Shown: positions 35,590 to 43,722 of the stretch, in pieces
Layout of the letters: every line of letters begins with the position of its first letter
How positions within the stretch are numbered: the stretch's first letter is position 1
Source: Desulforhopalus sp. IMCC35007
GTDB lineage: Bacteria; Desulfobacterota; Desulfobulbia; Desulfobulbales; Desulfocapsaceae
DNA: 64,000 nt
Direction: 5' to 3'
Assembly: GCF_005116575.1 (NCBI RefSeq)
Contig: NZ_SWCN01000004.1
Location: forward strand, 186,001-250,000
Translations under genes and position numbers: made by a program
The notes under the pieces: generated by a model
The model's database searches: none
What the model saw: the letters and a program-made list of their open reading frames with translations, nothing else
Told to the model about the DNA's origin: nothing

Positions 35590-36621
35590 ATGGTTGAACA
35601 GATATCTCAAGAAGGCGAAGGAAGTAAAGGACAACAAAATCACACTTCCATATGGCCCGACTGGTTCCCGGCTATTGCCGCTTTTAGAAAATCTGACAAC
35701 ATGAAGGCCTCCTGGCAGTTACTGAACACAATTTTACCATATTTCGGTTTATGGTATCTGATGGTCCGGTCAATTCAACTTGACTATTCCTACCTCGTAA
35801 CCCTGATACTCGCTCTGCCTGCCGCTGCATTTCTGGTCCGCATCTTCATTTTATTTCACGACTGTGTACATGGCTGTCTCTTCAAGTCCAGGCGCACCAA
35901 CGCTTTCGTTGGCTACCTCCTTGGTGTCCTTGTTTTCACCGCATTTGAAGAATGGCGCTTCATCCACCTTCGGCACCATGGAAGCTACGCTAATCTCGAT
36001 TCCAGGGGTTTTGGAGACGTCTGGACAATGACACTTACAGAATATCAGAACTCGCCTGAACTCAAAAAATATCTTTACCGACTCTACCGAAACCCAGTTG
36101 TACTTATCGGCCTGGGAGCTTTCTTTAATTTCTTTCTCCATAATCGCATCCCGGATCTGCGGGTGAAACGCAAGGAACGAATGAGTGTTGTGCTGACCAA
36201 CCTGCTCATCGTCGCAGTGGCATTGGTTGCAGCGGAAATTATGGGATGGCGGGTCTACCTCCTGATTCAGGTACCGGTTTTGTGGCTGGCCGGAGCTGCT
36301 GGTATCTGGTTGTTCTATGTACAGCATCAATTTGAAGGCGGATATTGGGCCCGCAGGGGAGACTGGAAGCCCCTGCGCGCTGCCATGGAAGGAAGTTCCT
36401 TTTATAAGCTCCCTGGCATACTGCGCTGGTTCTCCGGCAACATCGGGTACCACCACATACATCACCTCAACCCCTTAATCCCTAACTATTGCTTAAAAAA
36501 ATGCCACGAGTCGGTACCCGCCCTCCAGGCAAAGACGCCACTTACATTACGGGCCAGTCTCTCTTGCAGTAATCTGAAGCTGTGGGATGAGAGCCTGCAG
36601 AAAATGGTTTCTTTTCCCTGA
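35590..36621 (+). CDS. Membrane fatty acid desaturase
   Basis: The 343-residue membrane protein has the three histidine boxes of acyl-lipid desaturases: HDCVHG (His90, His94), HLRHHG (His126, His129, His130) and a C-terminal HHIHH. These bind a di-iron centre that introduces a double bond using O2. Hydrophobic stretches flank the boxes (about 45-65, 68-90, 105-120, 160-180, 200-245). Oxygen-dependent desaturation in an otherwise anaerobe-like gene set suggests oxygen exposure or transfer; that is inference. GGAGG lies 7-8 bases before the ATG, and a terminator follows the stop. Confidence 0.92.
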   Translation: MVEQISQEGEGSKGQQNHTSIWPDWFPAIAAFRKSDNMKASWQLLNTILPYFGLWYLMVRSIQLDYSYLVTLILALPAAAFLVRIFILFHDCVHGCLFKSRRTNAFVGYLLGVLVFTAFEEWRFIHLRHHGSYANLDSRGFGDVWTMTLTEYQNSPELKKYLYRLYRNPVVLIGLGAFFNFFLHNRIPDLRVKRKERMSVVLTNLLIVAVALVAAEIMGWRVYLLIQVPVLWLAGAAGIWLFYVQHQFEGGYWARRGDWKPLRAAMEGSSFYKLPGILRWFSGNIGYHHIHHLNPLIPNYCLKKCHESVPALQAKTPLTLRASLSCSNLKLWDESLQKMVSFP

Positions 36622-36622
36622 T

Positions 36623-36650
36623 CCGGTGAAATATTTTACTGGCATTTTTT
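36623..36650 (+). terminator. Terminator of the desaturase gene
   Basis: CCGGTGAA and TTTACTGG form an 8-bp stem (with two G-T pairs) right after the stop codon, followed by CATTTTTTG. Confidence 0.6.
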
Positions 36651-36956
36651 GAACATCTATCATTGGTTCCAGACAAAGAGTTCCAAGAGCCACCAGCAAT
36701 GCTCGGACTGAAAATTTTCCAGGGAGGTTCATTTTTTTGCGCTCAGTAATTTTCGGACATGAGATTTAAAACGGGTTAAGCCCGCACTCCAAGGATTAAC
36801 GGTACAATGAGAACAATTTATCGTTTAAATAGACGTTCTCAATAACATCCTCAAGAAGCAGCCAACAACAATAATTACTCAAAATATTTCAGCCTGAACC
36901 AATTGAACAGAACTGCCATGCTGCAATTAAAAAGATTTCTTTGGCGGCAAAGATTT
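36651..36956. other. Intergenic region between convergent genes, nothing seen
   Basis: About 306 AT-rich bases with no supported gene, RNA or repeat. Confidence 0.4.
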
Positions 36957-37178
36957 TCATCGGAATGGCTCAAACAGATATTCAAGCCCGTTCACCTTGA
37001 TCTCATAAATGGTGGCCAATTGCTCCCCTAACTTACCCTTGGGAAAACCTCGTTGAGCAAACCAGACCACATAAGGCTCAGGCAGATCTATTAAAAGCCG
37101 TCCACTATACTTGCCAAAAGGCATTTTGGCCCGACTCAAGTCAAGAAGGGCCTGATGCTCCACATTCACTGTATCCAT
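36957..37178 (-). CDS. DUF3820 family protein
   Basis: The 73-residue protein carries the family signature MPFGKYSGRLLIDLPEPYVVWF (residues 19-40) and GFPKGKLGEQLA. DUF3820 proteins are short, soluble and poorly characterised; some are annotated as putative quorum-sensing-regulated virulence factors, without support here. It lies 90 bases downstream of the CobT-fusion gene on the same strand, so it may be cotranscribed, but no functional link is evident. No clear ribosome binding site. Confidence 0.82.
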   Translation of the reverse strand: MDTVNVEHQALLDLSRAKMPFGKYSGRLLIDLPEPYVVWFAQRGFPKGKLGEQLATIYEIKVNGLEYLFEPFR

Positions 37179-37268
37179 AATGTATTTTTATAAAAGATGA
37201 ACGAGAGGAGTACGTTCTATTTCTCCACACCCTGCTCAAGAGGCAATCACCCTATTTCCTTGAGAATA

Positions 37269-39380
37269 CTAGTGCGTGCTGCCATCAACACCAGCTTCGT
37301 CAAAAGTAGCCATCTCCCGCATCATAGAACAGGAAAGCTCAACCAGATTCATGGTAATTGCAGCCCCAGTCCCTTCGCCGAGTCGAAACCCGAGATCAAC
37401 GACAGGTTCCAGTCCCATAAAATCAAGGGCTGCTTTCTGCCCGACCTCAACAGACCTGTGGCCCGCCACTAGATAATCTTTTACTTCAGGACAGATCAAA
37501 TAGGCAAGAAGCCCAGCTGCAGTAGAGATAATACCATCGAGTACGACACAGCAACCCTCAGAGGCCGCAGCCAGAACCGCCCCGCAGATCCCGCCCAACT
37601 CATAGCCACCAAGAGTTTGTAACAATAGAAGCCCATCTGTTCCTGAGGGTTTATGCAGGTGAAGCGCTTTTTCCAGTACCTCTATTTTACGCAGAAGCCC
37701 CCTGTCATCAACACCAGTCCCCCTGCCAACAATGTCTGCTATGCTCCTGCCTGTTGCAGCGGCTATTATAGCGGTGGCGCTGCTGGTGTTTCCGATACCC
37801 ATTTCACCAAGTCCTACGATCCTGCAGGGGGCTTCACGCTGTTTTTCAAGAAAACTCTCAGCACCTTTTTCGATGGCGGCAATTGCCTGTGAACAACTCA
37901 TTGCCTCGGTGATTGCAAAATTATTAGTGCCATAGGCAACCTTTTTTTGCACAAGTAAGGGATGGGCATCAAAGTCTGCATTCACTCCCATATCAACCAC
38001 GGCAAGATCAATACCATACTGCCGACAGAAAACATTAATGGCAGCCCCTCCACCAAGAAAATTCTCCACCATCTGAACCGTGACACTGGCTGGATATGCA
38101 GAGACGCCCTCTTCAACAACTCCATGATCTCCGGCAAAAACAAACATTCTTTTGCCGGTAACATCAGGTGTCAGGCTCTTTTGAATACAACTGATTTGTA
38201 CCGCCAGGGCCTCAAGCCGTCCCAGGGCCCCCAGTGGTTTGGTCTTCATATCCACCTTTTTCTGGGCAGCACCTCTGGTGTTGTCCGAAGTGGGTACAAT
38301 CTTATGAATTAGAGCCTTAACTCTTGCAGATTTTAAAAGTCCCCGCTGCAACTCAGGTGGGCAAGCGACAACCTGCGGACGATTATCCTCCTGCGCAACT
38401 TGTGTTCGTCCGTCACCTGACATTTGTACAATGTATTTGAGACGTTCTCCCGCCAAAATTGAGGGTAAGAGTTCCTCAACCTCAAAAGGCTGAACAACCC
38501 TCTCGATAAGCTGGGAGATACCATTCTTTTGCTGGCTGCAAAACGAAAGGGCCTCTAACATATCTGCTTTTCTGGGCCCATAGCTTCCCATCAGGACAAG
38601 TTCCTTGTAATGAATCAGGTTCAGCAGATTGGTATCAATTTCCTCGTTTTTTGTGAGCCCGCTGAAAAACCCCAACCGTCCCCCTTTGCGCAACTTGGTG
38701 ACACAAAGGCTAAAGGCGATATGGCTGGCACAACAATTAATAGCAAGATCGAAATCCGCGTTCACGGTATCTTTACAAAGTTCAATCTCTTTTTCTGCAG
38801 CCAAGGCCGCAAGGCGTGATATTTTTGCCTGACTCTGCTCAATTACGGTAACCGAGCAGCCCTTTTCTCTTAGCATCAGTGCGGCAATCATGCCCACCAC
38901 CCCGCCGCCATAAATTATGGCCCGCTCACTTTTTTGAGGCTGAAGCATCTTCAAAGCATGAAGAACGCAACCCGCAGGTTCAGCAAAGGTCACCAACTCA
39001 GGAGATAGATCTTCCCCTACCGGGATCAGACTTTTTTCAGAGACCCGGACAAAGCCTGCAAAGCCGCCATCTGAATGAAAACCGATAATCTTCATCTCTT
39101 CGCAAAGGTTTTCTCTTTCCTCTCTACAGTAGGCACAAGCGCCACAAGCCTGTCCCGGCCAGACTGTATAAAGCGTACCGCTGTCATCGACTGCGGCAAT
39201 CTCATGGCCCAGAACCCTTGGCAACAAAAGATCTCTGTGCCCCAGACGCCACATTTTGGCATCAGTTCTACAAACGGCGCAACAGAGTACCCGCAAAATC
39301 TTGTATCCTTTTTGAGGTTCAGGCCTTTCGTCTGTCTGCTCAAAGAACAGACTGCCACTTTTTTTCAGGATGAGTTTCAT
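37269..39380 (-). CDS. Zinc-type dehydrogenase-CobT fusion
   Basis: The 703-residue protein joins two complete enzymes. Residues 1 to about 335 are a medium-chain dehydrogenase: a catalytic-zinc-type Cys in VLCCAVCRTDAK, LGHEIAAVD, structural-zinc cysteines CGACAYCREERENLC, and the nucleotide fold IIYGGGVVGMIAALML. Residues from about 355 are CobT, nicotinate-nucleotide:dimethylbenzimidazole phosphoribosyltransferase, with KPLGALGRLEALA, FAGDHGVVEEGVSAYP, EMGIGNTSSATAI and the catalytic-Glu region LGFRLGEGTGAA. CobT makes the alpha-ribotide of the cobamide lower ligand. Its ATG overlaps the stop of the 76-residue gene (ATGA). The operon is behind a cobalamin riboswitch. The dehydrogenase substrate is unknown; a lower-ligand precursor is a guess. 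Confidence 0.9.
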   Translation of the reverse strand: MKLILKKSGSLFFEQTDERPEPQKGYKILRVLCCAVCRTDAKMWRLGHRDLLLPRVLGHEIAAVDDSGTLYTVWPGQACGACAYCREERENLCEEMKIIGFHSDGGFAGFVRVSEKSLIPVGEDLSPELVTFAEPAGCVLHALKMLQPQKSERAIIYGGGVVGMIAALMLREKGCSVTVIEQSQAKISRLAALAAEKEIELCKDTVNADFDLAINCCASHIAFSLCVTKLRKGGRLGFFSGLTKNEEIDTNLLNLIHYKELVLMGSYGPRKADMLEALSFCSQQKNGISQLIERVVQPFEVEELLPSILAGERLKYIVQMSGDGRTQVAQEDNRPQVVACPPELQRGLLKSARVKALIHKIVPTSDNTRGAAQKKVDMKTKPLGALGRLEALAVQISCIQKSLTPDVTGKRMFVFAGDHGVVEEGVSAYPASVTVQMVENFLGGGAAINVFCRQYGIDLAVVDMGVNADFDAHPLLVQKKVAYGTNNFAITEAMSCSQAIAAIEKGAESFLEKQREAPCRIVGLGEMGIGNTSSATAIIAAATGRSIADIVGRGTGVDDRGLLRKIEVLEKALHLHKPSGTDGLLLLQTLGGYELGGICGAVLAAASEGCCVVLDGIISTAAGLLAYLICPEVKDYLVAGHRSVEVGQKAALDFMGLEPVVDLGFRLGEGTGAAITMNLVELSCSMMREMATFDEAGVDGSTH

Positions 39381-39607
39381 GGCTCAATGAGGGGAAAAGG
39401 TTCTTCAAAAATGGTTAGTTTCATGATTTGAAAATTTGCATATTCAGGCAAAAGCCGGACGCATTTCTGTTGAAGTTGAGACGCTTCAGACAGAGCAAAT
39501 ACCGAACCTTTGTTCATAGGACACGGTTCAAACCCTTGGTCAACAAAGCGGATATAATCCGTACCGATTTTTACAATGAGGAGTTCGGCGGTAAGGGATT
39601 TATCCAT
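39377..39607 (-). CDS. Small protein of the riboswitch operon, unknown
   Basis: A 76-residue soluble protein starting MDKSLTAELLIVKIGTDYIR. Its ATG lies within the last codons of the TrpD-like gene (8-base overlap), and its stop overlaps the start of the fusion gene (ATGA). This double coupling strongly supports that it is translated and made in step with its neighbours. It alternates hydrophobic and charged residues as in a small beta-rich domain. I do not recognise a family; it may be a subunit or regulator of one of the two phosphoribosyltransferases. Confidence 0.72.
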   Translation of the reverse strand: MDKSLTAELLIVKIGTDYIRFVDQGFEPCPMNKGSVFALSEASQLQQKCVRLLPEYANFQIMKLTIFEEPFPLIEP

Positions 39608-40700
39608 GTCCAAGCGCCTCCAGTCTGGCAAGCCCAGCATCTGCATCTCTGTTTTGTGCAGCCACCCAACCTTCCAGAGTACGAAAAGTCTTGCCCGACA
39701 ACAGAAGTTCCCGGGCTTTTTCAACCCCTTCCTTGATGGTTGGTACTGTTTTCTGAAGGTAAAAAATCAAGCCACCATTAAGGGCCACGGCGTCGTTTCT
39801 CGCCTCCCCGCCTCTCCCCGCAAGCAGTTCGTACATGTTTCTGGCTGCAATCTCACGAGTTTTTTCAGACGACAAGGCCTCGGGGTGATGTACTGAAACT
39901 CCAACATCCTCAGGCATAAAAGATATTGGCTCAACTTTGCCGTTTCTGAGCAACATCCCAACCGTCTCACCACATACCGAGGCCTCGTCCATGCCTTTAT
40001 TACTGCCGTTTATTGCCCCGTAGACGACAAGGGCATCACTGTAACCGATGGCCTGCATCACCTCAACCACAGGCTGGACCAGTGCCGGTGAATAAACCCC
40101 CCGGACAGCGACCCTTGGTAGAGCGGGATGGGCAAGAGACGCCGCAATGTTTAAGGGAGAACCAAAACAGATCTGGGAAAGAATACGACCAAGAGCCATG
40201 GGATGAACCTGAGGACTCATGCCGTTAAAAAGGCCGATTCCTGCTTCATAGACACTTTTTTTCACCAGCCCCACTTCACACTCCACATCCACCCCGAGCA
40301 ATTCGGCCATGTCAACAGTGCCACAGGAGGAGGTAATGGCCCTCGCCCCATGCCTTGCAACCTTAACACCCCCGGCTGCCGCCACAAGAGAGGCTGCGGT
40401 ACTGATGTTGAAGGTTTTAAAGGTATCCATTCCCGTGCCACAATTATCGACCACGGTAAGATCTTTAAAATCAACTTTTTCGGTATCCAGTTCATAGATC
40501 GCCCTCCAGCCACCGGCAACCTCCTGTGCTGTTTCTCCTTTTGCCGTCAATGCGGCAAGAAAGGCACCCTGCTGCATCTCGGTCACTTCATTTGCCAACA
40601 CCATGGAAAAAGCCTCATAAGCGCTCTCTGCCGAAAGATTTTTCTTTTGAATAAGTTGGCCGATATACAGACCGATTTGTTTATTTTTCACCATATCCAT
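39600..40700 (-). CDS. TrpD-like phosphoribosyltransferase in a cobamide operon
   Basis: The 366-residue protein has the anthranilate phosphoribosyltransferase fold: an N-terminal helical part, then TVVDNCGTGMDTFKTFNIST, VARHGARAITSSCG, MSPQVHPMALGRI, GVYSPALVQPV and FMPEDVGV. TrpD transfers ribose phosphate from PRPP to anthranilate. Here the PRPP loop is GTGMD instead of GTGGD and KHGN is RHGA, and no trp genes are near. Behind a cobalamin riboswitch and coupled to CobT, it more likely ribosylates another aromatic or purine base for cobamide assembly; that is inference. I chose the ATG at 40700 because AAGGGA lies 6 bases upstream. Confidence 0.85.
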   Translation of the reverse strand: MDMVKNKQIGLYIGQLIQKKNLSAESAYEAFSMVLANEVTEMQQGAFLAALTAKGETAQEVAGGWRAIYELDTEKVDFKDLTVVDNCGTGMDTFKTFNISTAASLVAAAGGVKVARHGARAITSSCGTVDMAELLGVDVECEVGLVKKSVYEAGIGLFNGMSPQVHPMALGRILSQICFGSPLNIAASLAHPALPRVAVRGVYSPALVQPVVEVMQAIGYSDALVVYGAINGSNKGMDEASVCGETVGMLLRNGKVEPISFMPEDVGVSVHHPEALSSEKTREIAARNMYELLAGRGGEARNDAVALNGGLIFYLQKTVPTIKEGVEKARELLLSGKTFRTLEGWVAAQNRDADAGLARLEALGHG

Positions 40701-40921
40701 AAGTAATCCCTTTATATCTTTAATTACCTGCTCCGTGGAGCGGTTGGAAAAAATTTGGAATTGGATACGAAAAAAATAAAGCGTATAAGACAAGTCTCCG
40801 TATCCGTAACAGCATGGTCCACCATTATCTGCCACAATAAAGTGACATAATGATACGGACTATGCACAGACACAGAGTAGCTCCAGTGGGTAAACTCTGA
40901 TGACAGCTCGAATGAGCTCCC
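40701..40921 (-). promoter_or_regulatory. Long leader between riboswitch and TrpD-like gene
   Basis: The 220-base leader holds three mutually exclusive pairing segments on the minus strand: TCCGTATC (40852-40859), GGATACGGA (40797-40805) and CGTATCC (40763-40769). The middle one can pair with either neighbour. A small AGCTC-GAAT-GAGCT hairpin lies at 40906-40919, directly after the B12 box. This looks like an expression platform, though the decisive terminator is not obvious: a run of eight T's lies inside the second hairpin and a T6 tract follows it by about 10 bases. Confidence 0.45.
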
Positions 40922-41105
40922 ATAACAGGCAGGCTTTCTGACTCACGGATTATTCTGCAACACAACCGCCTTCCCAGATTTTCTCCAGTGACGGCCCAAG
41001 ATAGCACAAGGGCTTGGAGAAATGTGATTTCTCCCGTTGCTACAGCCTCCGTATACAGCAAGGACTGGCTTGTGACGGAATCGCACCGTCTTTCCTTTTA
41101 ACGTT
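40922..41105 (-). ncRNA. Cobalamin riboswitch
   Basis: Read on the minus strand, the region shows the class signatures in order: AAAGGAAAGACGGTGCGATT with the following CCGTCAC, a central GTCACTGG followed by TGGGAAGGCGG, and the B12 box GAGTCAGAAAGCCTGCCTGT at about 40927-40946. It senses adenosylcobalamin or a related corrinoid and normally reduces expression of downstream genes when the cofactor is plentiful. It lies 220 bases before the TrpD-like/CobT-fusion operon. Confidence 0.9.
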
Positions 41106-41310
41106 ACATGCACCTGATACATTTCTTATACCATTTCAACCCGATAATTCAAAGTCTTTGTAAAACTGGTGAAGAAAGGAACACATTCAGACCTCTTCAA
41201 CAAAGTTCTTCAACATCGACATTCTCCTGTGCTAAAATAAACCCAGCACGGTGGCGATGGTTTTCTCATCGATTTTTCGTCAGAACTGTAATTTTTACTT
41301 TTGGATATGA

Positions 41311-42522
41311 ATGGAAACTATCATTGCCCGACAACCGATCTTCAATTTTAACAGAAGACTATTCGCCTATGAACTGCTCTACCGGGGAGTAAAAAATCTC
41401 AGTCTTATCAACATTGGTGGAGAACGGGCAACCACCTCCCTGCTCACCGGAGCCTTTTTGACAGAAGGCCTGCAAAAGATCAGCAACAATAAACCCTGTT
41501 TTATTAATTTCACCGAAGAACTTTTACTCACTGATATTGTAGGGAACTTCTCGAAAAATAAAATTATTATCGAAATCCTTGAGGATGTGCGGCCAACAGA
41601 CGAAGTGATCAATGCCTGTAAGAAAATCAAAAAAGAAGGTTATATTCTTGCCTTGGACGATTTTATTTTTCACCAGAAACTCTCACCCTTAATTGAGCTG
41701 GCAGACATTATCAAGTTCGACATTCAACTTACGCCGGTAAACACCATTCACAAAGCGCTACACTACCTCTCCCGTTACGATATTGAGTTGCTGGCAGAAA
41801 AGGTAGAAACACACGAAGAATTCCAAAAAGCCGTCAAACTCGGGTTTACCTATTTTCAGGGATATTTTTTCGCAAAACCAGAAGTCATACGCATAAAAGA
41901 GCTGGAAACTTCCCATTTGCACCTCCTCACACTCATTGCAGAAATCAGTAAAAAAGAAACTTCAATGAGCAAACTGACGCAAATAATCACAGCTGATGTC
42001 TCTCTTTCCTATAAACTGCTCAGGTATATCAATTCTGCATATTTTTATCTGATAAAGCGCGTCGAATCTATAACCCACGCAATCACCTATCTGGGAGAGG
42101 ACGAGATAAGAAGATTTGTGACCCTGGTTGCAATCTCGGAACTTGCTTCGAAGCGACCGAGGGAAATCATAAGACTTGTAACCATTCGGGCTAAATTCTG
42201 CGAACAACTTGGCCTGCACAGTGGCTGGTTGACAAACCCGGACGAACTCTTTCTCCTGGGTCTGTTTTCTCTACTTGATGCAATGCTCGAAAGTCCCATA
42301 GAGATAATTCTTGAGAAAGTTCCCGTTTCCGACGAGATAAAGCAGGCGCTCATCTTCCAGACCGGACCGCTTGCTCCATTTTTAAAAACTGTGGTCCACT
42401 ATGAGAAAGGGCAGCACGAGAGCTATCTCCAGACACTTCAGCAATTAGATATAAATACCAAAGATATTCACAAGCTTTATCTTGATGCAACGGCGTATGC
42501 AGACAACCTGGCAGCCCTGTAA
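41311..42522 (+). CDS. EAL-HDOD domain signalling protein
   Basis: The 403-residue protein has an N-terminal EAL-type fold (about 1-200; RQPIFNFNRRLFAYELLYRG, IEILEDV, ILALDDFIF, IIKFDIQL, LLAEKVET) and a C-terminal HDOD domain (about 205-400; SYKLLRYINSAYF, ITHAITYLGEDEIRRFV). The EAL signature is YEL and several metal-binding acids are missing, as in YuxH-type proteins, so it probably lacks cyclic-di-GMP phosphodiesterase activity and acts as a signalling scaffold. No membrane segments. Diverges from the riboswitch operon. Confidence 0.9.
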   Translation: METIIARQPIFNFNRRLFAYELLYRGVKNLSLINIGGERATTSLLTGAFLTEGLQKISNNKPCFINFTEELLLTDIVGNFSKNKIIIEILEDVRPTDEVINACKKIKKEGYILALDDFIFHQKLSPLIELADIIKFDIQLTPVNTIHKALHYLSRYDIELLAEKVETHEEFQKAVKLGFTYFQGYFFAKPEVIRIKELETSHLHLLTLIAEISKKETSMSKLTQIITADVSLSYKLLRYINSAYFYLIKRVESITHAITYLGEDEIRRFVTLVAISELASKRPREIIRLVTIRAKFCEQLGLHSGWLTNPDELFLLGLFSLLDAMLESPIEIILEKVPVSDEIKQALIFQTGPLAPFLKTVVHYEKGQHESYLQTLQQLDINTKDIHKLYLDATAYADNLAAL

Positions 42523-42634
42523 GGCTGCAAAAACGGGACTATCTCTACCATATTGAACCCAAGTCAACCTTCGCATTTTTGCTATTACAGGTGTAAGCTG
42601 GGATCTTTACGAGACATAACCCCCCCTGTCCAAA

Positions 42635-43595
42635 ATGACCAATTTCTTCAAAACTCTGCTTGCAACCCTCACCTTCGGCCTTTTATTTTTCGCCCCCCTC
42701 TTTGCCCAAACTGATGAGCAACAGAACGAAGATTTTCAATAACACAACACGACAGAGAGTCTTCCAAAATATCCATTACACTTACCCAGGAGTGCCTGGT
42801 CCAGGTTTCAAATAAAACAGCCGATGGTGCGCTACTTGCGCTATCTGTCACCGCCTATTATATACGGCACTTAGGCCTTAACGACCTGAAGATCACCGGC
42901 TATTCAGAGACCAAAGGCAGCATACATATCGGCATCCAAAAAGGACAACCTTATCTCCATTCAATTATGAGTGAGCTGATCCGTTCCATCCCGCAAAATG
43001 CTATTGATGCCGTCTATCAGAAATGGAAACTTTATACTTTGAACATAAGGTTAATTATAAGATCCTGTGGAAGATTTTTGCGGCAATTGCCTTTGTGGTT
43101 GTTGTTATTCTTCTCTGGAACAGGCAACTGTTCCAGCTCAACAAAAAAATTGCTGAGGCAAACAGGCAGCTTGAGGAGGAAATCAATCGTATACGCAGAT
43201 ATAATGGGGATCTTTCCATAATACTTACAGACCTTGACTACTGCAAAAAAGTCAACGACACCTGGGGACACCAGACTGGAGATGAAGTACTTCAATCATT
43301 GGTCAGGCTGTTGATGGATAACACCAGAGAGTGTGACCTCATCAGTCGCTGGGGAGAAGAAGAATTCCTGATTATCTGCCCAGAAACCAAGGCAGAAGGA
43401 GCATCTATCCAGGCCGAACATCTCAGACAGATTTATTCGCAACTTTCCTTTGATTCAATAGATACGCAAACCGCAAGCTTTGGCGTCGCAACTCTTGTTC
43501 CCGGCGAGACGAAAAACAGTTTTATCCAAAGGGCAGACGATGCCCTGTACCAGGCAAAAAAGAAAGGCCGCAACAGGGTCTATACCGCCTGCTAA
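42635..43595 (+). pseudogene. Decayed SBP3-transmembrane-GGDEF gene
   Basis: At least four pieces of one original gene can be read. An ATG at 42635 starts a good signal peptide (MTNFFKTLLATLTFGLLFF) that runs into a stop after 35 codons. From about 42753 another stretch reads like the end of a family 3 solute-binding domain (KTADGALLALSVTAYYIRHL; LKITGYSETKGSIHIGIQKG; NAIDAVYQKWK). Near 43030 the frame shifts to YFEHKVNYKILWK, a transmembrane segment and a GGDEF domain. The GGDEF domain lacks its usual first segment (LTGLYNR), so there is also an internal deletion. The intact version would be a membrane diguanylate cyclase sensing a periplasmic ligand. Confidence 0.75.
43023..43595 (+). CDS. 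Residual ORF: transmembrane helix plus truncated GGDEF domain
   Basis: The 190-codon open frame is the intact 3' end of the broken gene above. It has a transmembrane segment (about residues 15-33, KIFAAIAFVVVVILLW), a short coiled coil, and a GGDEF domain with ILTDLDYCKKVNDTWGHQTGDEV and the active-site loop RWGEEEF. The first helix and LTGLYNR segment are missing, so folding and diguanylate cyclase activity are doubtful. There is no ribosome binding site before its ATG, which supports pseudogene status. Confidence 0.5.
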   Translation: METLYFEHKVNYKILWKIFAAIAFVVVVILLWNRQLFQLNKKIAEANRQLEEEINRIRRYNGDLSIILTDLDYCKKVNDTWGHQTGDEVLQSLVRLLMDNTRECDLISRWGEEEFLIICPETKAEGASIQAEHLRQIYSQLSFDSIDTQTASFGVATLVPGETKNSFIQRADDALYQAKKKGRNRVYTAC

Positions 43596-43662
43596 CCTGC
43601 CGTAGTGGATACTTTCCCGTCTTGGGGTGGCCTTGTCACATTACTTTTTGAAGCCCTGAAGC

Positions 43663-43700
43663 AAAAAAAAGGCCCTGCTTTTTTAGCAGAACCCTTTTTT
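43663..43700. terminator. Bidirectional terminator
   Basis: A short stem around GGCCCTGCT / AGCAGAACC is flanked by eight A's on the left and eight T's on the right. It lies between the GGDEF remnant and the convergent chemotaxis receptor gene and can serve both strands. Confidence 0.7.
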
Positions 43701-43722
43701 TCTACAATTACCTACTGCTCCA

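Noticed and set aside
35851-36465. 204-codon open frame antisense to the desaturase
   Set aside because: All three histidine boxes are on the other strand; there is no supporting start signal.
39600-40700. Simple trpD of a tryptophan operon
   Set aside because: No other trp gene is nearby, the PRPP loop is altered, and the gene is behind a cobalamin riboswitch and coupled to CobT.
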